From: CAWEZN01 sp964498015
GTDB taxonomy: Bacteria > Zixibacteria > MSB-5A5 > GN15 > PGXB01
DNA length: 40,148 bases
Reading direction: 5' to 3'
NCBI GenBank assembly: GCA_964498015.1
Contig: CAZCFT010000011.1
Span: forward strand, 1-40,148
The notes under the pieces are model-generated. The model was not told the DNA's origin. It worked only from the letters and a program-made list of their open reading frames with translations, and searched no databases. Shown piece by piece: positions 1 through 6,783 of the stretch. The stretch's first letter is position 1. Each line of letters opens with the position of its first letter. The position numbers and the translations under genes were made by a program.

Positions 1-172
1 CAACCTCACTCTCGGCCTGAACAAAAACCCCTCCCACTTCAGGGAGACGGCGCGACAGATACTCCGCTACTTCGGTCTGAGGAGTGATCGGATAGGCAAA
101 ATAATGGATCGCTCCGGCCCGAATTGCCGCCTCGGCTATCGCTTCATTTCCCTTCATCAATTTCTTGGCCAT
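1..172 (-). CDS. 2-oxoacid:ferredoxin oxidoreductase alpha subunit, VorB/KorA-like (partial)
   Basis: This is the N-terminal part of the large pyrimidine-binding subunit of a 2-oxoglutarate or branched-chain 2-oxoacid:ferredoxin oxidoreductase. The enzyme decarboxylates a 2-oxoacid to an acyl-CoA and reduces ferredoxin in the cytoplasm. The translation begins MAKKLMKGNEAIAEAAIRAG, followed by YPITPQTEVAEYLSRRLPE and then a QAESEV motif. All three are hallmarks of VorB/KorA alpha subunits. The gene runs off the left edge, so only about 57 residues are visible. I chose the ATG at 172; an in-frame GTG lies directly upstream at 175. It starts 21 nt after the ferredoxin gene and is surely in the same operon, with beta and gamma subunits expected beyond the edge. 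Whether the substrate is 2-oxoglutarate or a branched-chain oxoacid cannot be told from this fragment. Confidence 0.88.
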   Translation of the reverse strand, partial: MAKKLMKGNEAIAEAAIRAGAIHYFAYPITPQTEVAEYLSRRLPEVGGVFVQAESEV

Positions 173-193
173 CACAAATTCCAGCAACTAATC

Positions 194-427
194 CTAATAT
201 TGAAACAGGACAAACTGAGAACCATGAGTCAAAACACTGATCGCCGCATCAGGACAGGTTATGGCGCAGATTCGACACCCTATACATCTGGTCGGCTCAT
301 GAACCGCGGCGCAGAAATACCCCTTGTCGTTCAATTCCTTGGACATGGAAATAATCTGCATCGGGCAGGCGCGGACACATAGCTCGCATCCTTTGCAGTA
401 AGTCTTATTTATTCTAATTCCCGGCAT
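194..427 (-). CDS. 2[4Fe-4S] ferredoxin subunit of 2-oxoacid:ferredoxin oxidoreductase (VorD/KorD-like)
   Basis: This is a 77-residue ferredoxin with two complete cluster motifs: CKGCELCVRACP (Cys 11, 14, 17, 21) and CIGCRICAITCP (Cys 48, 51, 54, 58). It would be the delta subunit, passing electrons from the 2-oxoacid decarboxylation site to an external ferredoxin. It sits between a P-loop ATPase gene, whose stop is 6 nt upstream, and the VorB/KorA-like gene, whose start is 21 nt downstream. That order is typical of vorD-vorB or korD-korA operons. The Shine-Dalgarno sequence is weak, so translation may be coupled to the upstream gene. The family call is firm; the substrate specificity of the complex is not. 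Confidence 0.9.
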   Translation of the reverse strand: MPGIRINKTYCKGCELCVRACPMQIISMSKELNDKGYFCAAVHEPTRCIGCRICAITCPDAAISVLTHGSQFVLFQY

Positions 428-433
428 AAATAG

Positions 434-1189
434 TCAAATTCCCGAATCAGCCTTTCTCTCCCACGGTTTTAGCATTGATCGCACCAAGGGCAGAATCGGA
501 CAGTCAAACAGTGAGGGGTCAATTTTTTCAAGAGCCTCCTTCTTGGCGCTCAAAAACTTAAGTGTCAACCCTGTGGCTTCAGCAACACCTTTAGCTAATA
601 TATATCCTTCTTCCAATATATCTACGGTTGTTTCCTCAATCATGTGACTATTAGAAGCTATTCCGGTAAATTTAAGTTTCGAGGCCAATGCGATTCTGGT
701 CATGGTCTTAAGACTTCCGGCCAGATCCGACGTAAACGGGCGCCGGCTGTTTAATATCATAATCATTTCATAATTTCCGATAATAAATGAGCCTGAAAGC
801 GATCCCAAAGCTCGCGAACCCTGCTCGTCTCCCCCGACATCAAGAATAAGTCTCCCATCCCCTTTCTCGATTGCGCCCTTTATCTCTGGAAGAAGTATCG
901 GAAGGTCGGCAAAGAAAAGACCACCTCTTGGGGCGATAACGGAGATACCCAGTTTCTCCATTTCTTCTTTGGCTTCGCGGGAACGGAAATATGGATTCAC
1001 TAAGTCAAGATCGACAATCGTTATCGGCCCCTCCTCTGATTCCGCCAGATATTTTGTCAGATTGACAGCAACCTCGGTCTTGCCGCTTCCGAATCCTCCA
1101 ACAAGGATAATTATTTTGCCCGAAAATGTCGGATATGCGTAACCTTCTCTTGGTTTTCCCATCAATGGAATCTCTGCTGTCGTCAACAC
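434..1189 (-). CDS. P-loop ATPase of the CobQ/MinD-like type, in the 2-oxoacid oxidoreductase operon
   Basis: This is a cytoplasmic P-loop protein with a deviant Walker A, GGFGSGKTEV, near its N terminus. It continues with VDLDLVNPYFRSREA, LILDVGGDEQGSRALG (a Walker B-like stretch) and a C-terminal segment ending in ILPLVRSMLKPWER. The general fold resembles CobQ/MinD/ParA nucleotide-binding proteins. I do not know a specific reaction. The frame is open back to 1315, but the first 40 or so residues look unlike a conserved domain. A GTG at 1189 preceded by AAGGAA at a good spacing is my preferred start; an ATG at 1162 is the alternative. It ends 6 nt before the ferredoxin gene, so a role in assembling, regulating or feeding the oxidoreductase is a reasonable inference from context only. 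Confidence 0.75.
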   Translation of the reverse strand: MLTTAEIPLMGKPREGYAYPTFSGKIIILVGGFGSGKTEVAVNLTKYLAESEEGPITIVDLDLVNPYFRSREAKEEMEKLGISVIAPRGGLFFADLPILLPEIKGAIEKGDGRLILDVGGDEQGSRALGSLSGSFIIGNYEMIMILNSRRPFTSDLAGSLKTMTRIALASKLKFTGIASNSHMIEETTVDILEEGYILAKGVAEATGLTLKFLSAKKEALEKIDPSLFDCPILPLVRSMLKPWERKADSGI

Positions 1190-1510
1190 TGAATTTCCTT
1201 GCCGTCCGGCAGTCGTTTCTGAATGCCGGCAACCAAAACTGAAGTTATCATCTTTCGCTAACTTTAATATCGAAAGATTCTTTTGATAAGTCAAGGGCTT
1301 TGTGAAATAAATCACGTATTAAAGATAGTCACGAAATGGCAAGGCTCGTCACAATCTTCCTTCGGCAATTTTCATAAATATTTTCCCTTGGCAGACGTCA
1401 AAATATATGATGCAAGGCCGTTGGGCTCGCCCTTCATTATCGCATTTATCAAGTCCCTAACCCAGATTGGGCAAGGGTTCGAAGAATTAAGCCCCAATAA
1501 CTGCCCACAT

Positions 1511-1552
1511 AAAAATACCGCCGGGGGAATGTCAAAGACGACCCACGGCGGC
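1511..1552 (-). terminator. Rho-independent terminator of the sigma/anti-sigma operon
   Basis: An inverted repeat pairs CCGCCGGGG (1518-1526) with CCC-A-CGGCGG (1542-1551), a 9-bp GC-rich stem with one bulge. On the minus strand it is followed directly by a TATTTTT tract (1511-1517). It lies 27 nt after the anti-sigma factor stop codon, the right place to end that transcript. The 60-codon open frame that starts inside it is explained by this structure. Confidence 0.6.
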
Positions 1553-1578
1553 ATTTAATCGCTGTACTACTTTATCTA

Positions 1579-2289
1579 TTAATTCGAACCGTCTCCTCCT
1601 GATACCATCCTGATTTGCGAATTTCCCGTCACGGGCATGCTTGAAGAGCCTGAGGGAAGTTCAATCAGTATTCTGGGACCGCAACAAACTTGCGGAGTTT
1701 CGATCACTTTCGATGAATACGATGCAAAATCGTTCTGGCTCTGCATGGCATTCATAAGGCCGCGAATTCGATTGTAACGGGCCAGCTGATTTTTAAATGC
1801 CCAGTCTTTGCCGGCCGTGGAAACCATGGCATGCTGTGCCAAAACATGATCAGACTTCGGCTGAATTGTCATATAACTATTATCAAGATTCTGAGTTGTA
1901 ACCGAGGCGATCTGTTCAGGGACATTCTGCCTATACATATTTTTCAATCCGCCCGTCAGAACGAAAGTCAGGATCAGACAGGCTGTCGCAACCGCGGGAA
2001 CCGCACGAGTCCAACCGATGACCGGAGTCTTTTTCGGGAAAAATGCCCTGGTTCTTGTCTCATTGAAACGCTCGGCGCCAATTCTGTTCAAAAGTCGTCC
2101 TGTAAAATCAGCGCAGACTTCATAATGAGGCGTTTTGTTCAAAGCGCCGATCATATCGCGGAGTACACCTTCCTCGCGGCGACAATCGGGGCAAGATTCC
2201 AGATGCTCCAAAATTACCTTACATCGCCCTTCCGATAGCTCGCTTCTACAATATGCTGACAGGTAATAGCGTACCCTTTGACAACGCAT
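1579..2289 (-). CDS. Transmembrane anti-sigma factor with zf-HC2 zinc finger
   Basis: This 236-residue protein has an N-terminal anti-sigma zinc-binding domain: Cys3, then His29, Cys33 and Cys36 in the HxxxCxxC arrangement. A basic linker follows, then one transmembrane helix at about residues 95-114, and then a polar presumably periplasmic domain with no recognisable fold. Such proteins hold an ECF sigma factor at the membrane and release it on an envelope signal. The start codon lies inside the sigma gene, a 44-nt overlap, so the two are translationally coupled. The C-terminal part contains a VCCGPR motif with two adjacent cysteines near residue 200; any sensing role for it is speculation. 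Confidence 0.85.
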   Translation of the reverse strand: MRCQRVRYYLSAYCRSELSEGRCKVILEHLESCPDCRREEGVLRDMIGALNKTPHYEVCADFTGRLLNRIGAERFNETRTRAFFPKKTPVIGWTRAVPAVATACLILTFVLTGGLKNMYRQNVPEQIASVTTQNLDNSYMTIQPKSDHVLAQHAMVSTAGKDWAFKNQLARYNRIRGLMNAMQSQNDFASYSSKVIETPQVCCGPRILIELPSGSSSMPVTGNSQIRMVSGGDGSN

Positions 2290-2848
2290 TATATTTCTCC
2301 ATTCTCGGCTTTAATTTCTCTTTCAAAATCGCCCTGGCCCGGTTGACTCTCGATTTCACTGTCCCCAGAGGTATATTCATAATCTGCGCCACCTCTTCGT
2401 AAGGTAATTCCTGCACATCCCGGAGAACAAAGGCCATCTTGTACTTTTCAGGCAGACCCTCAATGGCTCTTTCAAGAACTTGAGGCAAATTTGATGGCAA
2501 TTCCATTTCCACCGCTATTTCGGCTTCCTTGCCCTGAAGGTCAAAAATATCGAAAAATTTAAATCTCTTTCTCTTTCTGAGTTCATTCCTGGCCAGATTC
2601 AAGGCGATAGTATAAAGCCAGGTCGAGAAGCAATGCCGAAAATCAAACGAATCCCTATGCTGATATACACGCATAAATGTTTCCTGCACTATATCTTCGG
2701 CCTCTTCCGTTCCCTGAACCATTCTCCCAATGACATTCATCAGTCGATTTTTATACTTATCGACTATGCGGCTGAATGCCAACATATCTCCATTCTTGAC
2801 CCTTTGCATCAGGTCGTAATCAGATTGTTTCTCTTTCTCCAATTCCAT
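2246..2848 (-). CDS. ECF RNA polymerase sigma factor (RpoE-like)
   Basis: This is a 200-residue sigma-70 family protein of the extracytoplasmic function class. Region 2 is visible in AFSRIVDKYKNRLMN, AEDIVQETFMRVYQH and FSTWLYTIALNLARNELR. Region 4 is visible in LPEKYKMAFVLRDVQELPYE followed by the helix-turn-helix EVAQIMNIPLGTVKSRVNRA. It directs RNA polymerase to a stress or envelope regulon. The ATG is preceded by AGGTGA at good spacing. It is the first gene of a two-gene operon with its anti-sigma factor. A GGAACTT-type element upstream suggests autoregulation. Regulon members cannot be deduced here, except that the same element is worth searching for genome-wide. Confidence 0.93.
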   Translation of the reverse strand: MELEKEKQSDYDLMQRVKNGDMLAFSRIVDKYKNRLMNVIGRMVQGTEEAEDIVQETFMRVYQHRDSFDFRHCFSTWLYTIALNLARNELRKRKRFKFFDIFDLQGKEAEIAVEMELPSNLPQVLERAIEGLPEKYKMAFVLRDVQELPYEEVAQIMNIPLGTVKSRVNRARAILKEKLKPRMEKYNALSKGTLLPVSIL

Positions 2849-2875
2849 TAATCACCTAAATCACCTATTCAATCA

Positions 2876-2904
2876 ATTCTACATTCAATTCCTATCAAAG
2901 TTCC
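2876..2904 (-). promoter_or_regulatory. Candidate ECF-type autoregulatory promoter
   Basis: On the minus strand, GGAACTT (2898-2904) is followed after 16 nt by TAGAAT (2876-2881), upstream of the ECF sigma start codon. GGAACTT is the classical -35 element of RpoE/ECF sigma factors. The -10 match is only partial, so this is a candidate and not a certainty. Confidence 0.45.
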
Positions 2905-2963
2905 CATAATAATATATCGGGCATGGAGGGGCATAACTCCATATAATATAATTCGTTATGAAA

Positions 2964-4187
2964 TCAGCCAAATAGCTCCCAAGGATATCCGGTCAGATAC
3001 AATATCAGGCCGCTCACAAATAGCAACAAGATTGGTATAGATAATGTGCGATAGGCTTTGCCCAGATTGGATTTGAAATATTCATTGGTCAAGACAAGGC
3101 AGAAATGCATCGGCGACAGCATCATCCCCAAATACCCTGACAAGAAGGCGAAAAATATATTCCCCAGATTAATATCAGGCTGATACAAATAACCGGCCAA
3201 TAAAGGATATGATAGGCCGACAAAGGCTGTCACCATACCGGTCAGAAGCCCGACTGTGAATGTCAAGGCAAAAATAACGACCGCAGGCGGGAAACCAAGA
3301 TCGACGGTCAGCCGGGGGATTGAACTCACCGCGCCGGTCAGCTCAAGCATCTGCTGAAACGACAAAATTCCAAACACCAGGGCCAAAAGCCGTGGCGCTA
3401 ATGCCTCTTTAGCCACTGGCAAGAGACTTGCCATTGAAGGCCGTTCTAACAAAATCAAGACGATAAGGGAGATAAGAACTGCCCAAAGCAATTCTAAAGA
3501 GAAAATAGCCGAAATACTTATGGCCAAAATAATCGGCCAGACCGCGCCCCATATCTTTATGAATGGCTTTATAATAACCCCTTTGTCTTCGCCTGTTTCT
3601 TTAATTCGCCGTATAAAGAAAATAATCCCGATCGGGATCATGATAATAGTCAAAGGCAATTGAAGCAGGGCAACTTTCCCCACCGATGTTGAAATCAGAC
3701 TGGCGCTTAAGATCAGCCCCGGATAAACCGGCCAGCAGAATTCGACTACATGACGCGACCAATAATTCACAATTGTCATAAATTCCGGCGGATATTTGTT
3801 TTTTGGCAAGACCTCATCCACGAGAGGAGCCGATAAAAGCGCCCCTCCCGGCATAGGCATCAAGCCAACCAAAGCCGGCAATAAGGCTGAAGCGGTTCTT
3901 GCCCCTCCAATTAATTCTCGACTGGCGGAAACCAGCTTGTTCAAGTATCCAATTTCCTTAAGCAATCTTCCCAAGAATGTTATCAAAATTATTATTCCAT
4001 AAAGCGAAAGAAAACGTTCTGAGAAGAGAAGGGTCTTGAAGGCAATAAGGATATCGGGAATTCCAATCCGATAGAGAAATGCCAGAATTAACCCGGCCAC
4101 AAATAGCGTATAGCCGACAAAAAGCTTAAGCCGAATGGCAATTATGATGCCAATAAATACCAGAGCGAGTTTCCACCAACTGTCCAT
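2964..4187 (-). CDS. DUF401 family integral membrane protein
   Basis: This is a 407-residue, strongly hydrophobic protein with roughly ten predicted membrane helices and a conserved GLMPMPGGALLSAPLVDEV block. That block, the KYPPEF segment after it and the overall length match the DUF401 family (TIGR00529-like), which resembles ion or organic-acid permeases such as Gnt/Dcu transporters. The substrate is unknown. The gene is monocistronic and divergent from the aminotransferase gene. A promoter TTGACA-16 nt-TATATT ends only 9 nt before the ATG and there is no Shine-Dalgarno sequence, so the message is probably leaderless or nearly so. Confidence 0.82.
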   Translation of the reverse strand: MDSWWKLALVFIGIIIAIRLKLFVGYTLFVAGLILAFLYRIGIPDILIAFKTLLFSERFLSLYGIIILITFLGRLLKEIGYLNKLVSASRELIGGARTASALLPALVGLMPMPGGALLSAPLVDEVLPKNKYPPEFMTIVNYWSRHVVEFCWPVYPGLILSASLISTSVGKVALLQLPLTIIMIPIGIIFFIRRIKETGEDKGVIIKPFIKIWGAVWPIILAISISAIFSLELLWAVLISLIVLILLERPSMASLLPVAKEALAPRLLALVFGILSFQQMLELTGAVSSIPRLTVDLGFPPAVVIFALTFTVGLLTGMVTAFVGLSYPLLAGYLYQPDINLGNIFFAFLSGYLGMMLSPMHFCLVLTNEYFKSNLGKAYRTLSIPILLLFVSGLILYLTGYPWELFG

Positions 4188-4196
4188 AAGTCTGCC

Positions 4197-4224
4197 AATA
4201 TACTACCGACTGTTCATCTGTCAA
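4197..4224 (-). promoter_or_regulatory. Sigma-70-type promoter for the DUF401 gene
   Basis: On the minus strand, TTGACA (4219-4224) is followed by a 16-nt spacer and TATATT (4197-4202). The -10 box ends 9 nt from the ATG at 4187, placing the expected transcription start 2-3 nt before the start codon. The -35 box is a perfect consensus. Confidence 0.65.
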
Positions 4225-4282
4225 CTGATCTTCAATTTGATGGTTGTTACGAATAGTTTTTATATATATATTCTGCCTGGTT

Positions 4283-5122
4283 ATGCGAATCAACTGCTCC
4301 ATAAACGGTAAGCATTTGGCTAAAGACCAAGCTGTTCTTTCAGTCTTCGATAATTCTTTATTCTATGCCGATGGTCTGTTCGAAACTCTTCTGGCTGTGA
4401 AAGATCGGCCGGTGTTCCTTCTTGACCACCTCGAAAGACTGAGAAAAGGCGCCGAATTGATTCACTTGAAAATACCGTTTTCGCTCAGTACTATTGAGAG
4501 ATGGATATATGATGCGGTAAAGAAAAATAAGTCCCGTATTAAAAAAGTGCGCATTACCGTCACATCGGGAAATTCGGCCTTTTGGGCTGGAAAAGAAACC
4601 AAACCCGTAGTGATAATCATTGTAACCGAATTTAACCCGCCGACGGATCCATTCCGATTGAGTATCTCCCCTTTTCGAATTGATGGAAAATCCCCCTTCA
4701 GAAAAGTGAAAACACTCTCTTTTATTATCGAAATGACTTCTCGTCGGGGCGCATATATGGATGGATTCGACGACGCTGTCCTGCTTAACCGTAGCGGCAA
4801 TATTGCCGAGGCAACCTCCGCCAATATTTTCTGGATCAAGAACGGCAAATTGTTTACGCCTCCCCTTTCCGCCGGATGTCTTGACGGAATGTCAAGGAAA
4901 CACATTTTGGCTTTGGCCCAAAAACATGGAATCCCAGCTTTTGAGAAAAATATCAATCTGAATAATTTTCTGAAGGCCGATGAGATTTTTGTCACGTCAT
5001 CCTTAAAATTAATCCTGCCTGTCACTCACATTCAATCAGTCAAGATGCATAAATTTGCGGTCGGGAAATTAACCCTGAGATTGCAGGCGCTCTTCAGAGA
5101 GCATGTTTTCACAGGAAAATAG
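4283..5122 (+). CDS. Class IV PLP-dependent aminotransferase (aminodeoxychorismate lyase / branched-chain aminotransferase-like)
   Basis: This 279-residue cytoplasmic enzyme is of fold-type IV. Visible features are the N-terminal block FDNSLFYADGLFETLLAVK, an arginine-containing LDHLERLRKGAELI helix, the PLP-lysine region KVKTLSF (Lys143), the IAEATSANIFWI motif with the cofactor-contacting Glu176, and a C-terminal DEIFVTSSLKLILPV block. These suit 4-amino-4-deoxychorismate lyase (PabC), D-amino acid aminotransferase or a branched-chain aminotransferase; sequence alone does not separate them. No pabA or pabB lies nearby. The frame is open back to a TTG at 4244, but the ATG at 4283 gives the standard family N terminus. 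A small open frame begins immediately after its stop. Confidence 0.85.
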   Translation: MRINCSINGKHLAKDQAVLSVFDNSLFYADGLFETLLAVKDRPVFLLDHLERLRKGAELIHLKIPFSLSTIERWIYDAVKKNKSRIKKVRITVTSGNSAFWAGKETKPVVIIIVTEFNPPTDPFRLSISPFRIDGKSPFRKVKTLSFIIEMTSRRGAYMDGFDDAVLLNRSGNIAEATSANIFWIKNGKLFTPPLSAGCLDGMSRKHILALAQKHGIPAFEKNINLNNFLKADEIFVTSSLKLILPVTHIQSVKMHKFAVGKLTLRLQALFREHVFTGK

Positions 5123-5227
5123 ATGAAATTTGTTGATGCCATTCACAGGCGCCACAAATGGTCTGAATATATTAAGTGCGCCATCGCAAGCCGCCGGAAC
5201 AAATATTGTGCGTCAGCAAACCTCTAA
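5123..5227 (+). CDS. Possible 34-residue basic small protein
   Basis: An ATG directly abuts the stop codon of the aminotransferase gene and opens 34 codons ending in TAA. AGGA lies about 7 nt upstream of the ATG. The product begins MKFVDAIHRRHKWSEYIK and is basic, with two cysteines and no membrane segment. I recognise no family. An open frame of this length is not improbable by chance, so only the adjacency and the ribosome-binding site support it. Confidence 0.25.
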   Translation: MKFVDAIHRRHKWSEYIKCAIASRRNKYCASANL

Positions 5228-5326
5228 TTCCCGCTAACTCGCTTATATTCATATATTTCTTCTCTCAGCATTAGTCGGAATAGAATTTGCACTTGTCTAA
5301 AGAGTTGGAGAATAAACAGTTTTATA

Positions 5327-5355
5327 TTGACCATATATGTGCATGTCGGTATCAT
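5327..5355 (+). promoter_or_regulatory. Sigma-70-type promoter of the outer-membrane operon
   Basis: TTGACC (5327-5332) is separated by exactly 17 nt from TATCAT (5350-5355). This predicts a start near 5362 and a leader of about 37 nt, with a GGAGG Shine-Dalgarno sequence before the ATG at 5399. No other convincing promoter lies in the 276-nt gap after the aminotransferase gene. Confidence 0.6.
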
Positions 5356-5398
5356 CGGCAAAGAGAAAAGCAGTATTACACCACCATTGGAGGGTAAA

Positions 5399-6202
5399 AT
5401 GTATCGGTCTTTAAGAGCTGTTTTTTATTTGACCTTGGTTTTTTTAATTCTTGTGGCTCCTATTTATGCTCAGAAGTACTCCAAGAAGTATCAGGGGAAG
5501 TCGTTATATGAAGTCCCGGTCAGAAATCTGGTATATGCCCCGACCGCAGGAACCCTGCCGCGGGGTTGCTTTGATATTATCCTTCGCGCCTATCCTGGCG
5601 GCGGAGTCCTTGTCGCCACCGGGATTGGCCTCTCAAATCGCCTTTTGGTCGGCATGTCTTATGGCGGTGAAGGAATTGTCTCTGAAGTGGAACCAATTTG
5701 GAATCCAAGAATAGAATTTGATGTGAAGTTTAGAATTATTGATGAGGAATATTATCTGCCGGCATTTACAGTCGGCTATATTTCGCAGGGGTATGGCGCC
5801 TATTCCGATTCCCTCGAGAGATATACCTATAAATCCAAGGGGTTTTATGGAGTTGTCAGCCGGTCTTTCCACTTCTACCAATCCTCAATCGGGGGACATC
5901 TTGGTATGAATTATTCGTTGGAGTATAAAAAGGACAAGGATGATGAACCGTCCATATTCTTCGGCTTTGATACTCGATTCAATGACAAAGTCAGCTTTGT
6001 AATGGATTATGACTTGGCTTTTAATGATGACAAGACGACCACTGACTTTGGAAAAGGTAAGGGTTATCTCAATGTCGGCGTAAAATGGCTTTTTTCGGAA
6101 AGCCTTGAGTTGGAAGCTATTTTCGACAATCTTTTAAATAATCGCGCCAGCGTTAACACTTTTGGGCGCGGTCTGCGTTTTACTTACTTAGAGTTCTTTT
6201 AG
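5399..6202 (+). CDS. Predicted outer-membrane beta-barrel protein of unknown function
   Basis: This is a 267-residue protein with a classical signal peptide: MYRSLRAVFYLTLVFLILVAPIYA, cleaved before QKYSKKY (residues given in shortened form: basic start, hydrophobic core, AxA-like end). The mature part alternates short amphipathic strands rich in Gly, Tyr and Phe and ends in two phenylalanines, as outer-membrane barrels do. The ATG at 5399 is chosen because GGAGG lies just upstream and the signal peptide begins there; the frame is open 24 codons further back without such support. It is the first gene of an operon with a lipoprotein and a FadL-like barrel. I recognise no specific family, though the layout loosely recalls YjbH-like or porin-like proteins. 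Confidence 0.65.
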   Translation: MYRSLRAVFYLTLVFLILVAPIYAQKYSKKYQGKSLYEVPVRNLVYAPTAGTLPRGCFDIILRAYPGGGVLVATGIGLSNRLLVGMSYGGEGIVSEVEPIWNPRIEFDVKFRIIDEEYYLPAFTVGYISQGYGAYSDSLERYTYKSKGFYGVVSRSFHFYQSSIGGHLGMNYSLEYKKDKDDEPSIFFGFDTRFNDKVSFVMDYDLAFNDDKTTTDFGKGKGYLNVGVKWLFSESLELEAIFDNLLNNRASVNTFGRGLRFTYLEFF

Positions 6203-6217
6203 CGAATTTACGACTGG

Positions 6218-6231
6218 AGGTCGTTAGACCT
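6218..6231 (+). promoter_or_regulatory. Small hairpin across the ribosome-binding site of the lipoprotein gene
   Basis: AGGTC (6218-6222) and GACCT (6227-6231) form a perfect 5-bp inverted repeat with a 4-nt loop. It overlaps the GGAGG Shine-Dalgarno sequence (6216-6220) and ends directly at the ATG at 6232. Unfolded, the Shine-Dalgarno to ATG spacing is a long 11 nt; folding would mask the site. It may tune translation of the middle gene of the operon. Confidence 0.35.
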
Positions 6232-6783
6232 ATGAGACAATTTTTTGCTCTCCTTGTTCCGTTAACCATAATTCTGATTTCGGGGGCGGGATGCTATACT
6301 ATTCTCAAACATCCGGCTACCGAAGAAGGTTATACAGGTCATGATTATCAGCAGGATTGCATGAGATGCCATCCCGATTATCATGATTACCCTTACGGGT
6401 ACTTCTATGGCGACTACCCTAACTACTGGTGGTCAACCCCGCGCTGGGGACATTACTACGCCTCTCCATGGTGGTGGGACTACTACTGGTATGATGGTCG
6501 CAATGATTATGATTACAGCGCCGATACATCTTCCTTACCCACAGTTGGAGGAACAAAGGAGGCACGGCGGGATGTGTTAAGACCGCCATATACTAATGGA
6601 CCTTTAACGCCCAGCCTGCATTTGAATGAATCGGTTCCACCCCCCAATTCCAGCTCCGACAATGTTGGTTCCAAGACTCCTCCACCTGAAAGTAAGCCGG
6701 ATTCCAAGAAAGAGGAAAAAGAGAAAGATGACGGTAGCGCAGGGAAAAAAGAGCCCCGTCGCGGAGGAGGACCGGGAAGATGA
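6232..6783 (+). CDS. Aromatic-rich outer-membrane lipoprotein with a CxxCH motif
   Basis: This 183-residue protein has a lipoprotein signal ending in ISGAGC, with Cys21 as the lipidated residue. Next comes a short segment containing CMRCH (Cys43, Cys46, His47), a single c-type heme attachment motif or a metal site. A remarkable stretch of about 45 residues follows, dominated by Tyr, Trp, Asp, Gly and His. The C-terminal tail is proline-rich and then Lys/Glu-rich and is probably disordered. It lies between two outer-membrane barrel genes and overlaps the next gene by 4 nt (ATGA), so it likely acts with them at the outer membrane. No enzyme family is recognisable. Whether the CxxCH binds heme is an open question; no cytochrome maturation gene other than ccdA is in the window. 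Confidence 0.7.
   Translation: MRQFFALLVPLTIILISGAGCYTILKHPATEEGYTGHDYQQDCMRCHPDYHDYPYGYFYGDYPNYWWSTPRWGHYYASPWWWDYYWYDGRNDYDYSADTSSLPTVGGTKEARRDVLRPPYTNGPLTPSLHLNESVPPPNSSSDNVGSKTPPPESKPDSKKEEKEKDDGSAGKKEPRRGGGPGR

Noticed and set aside
1190..1315. N-terminal extension of the P-loop ATPase to 1315
   Set aside because: The extra residues look non-conserved, while GTG 1189 has AAGGAA at proper spacing.
1372..1554. 60-codon minus-strand frame beginning MPPWVVFDIPP
   Set aside because: Its start lies inside the terminator hairpin and there is no ribosome-binding site or family resemblance.
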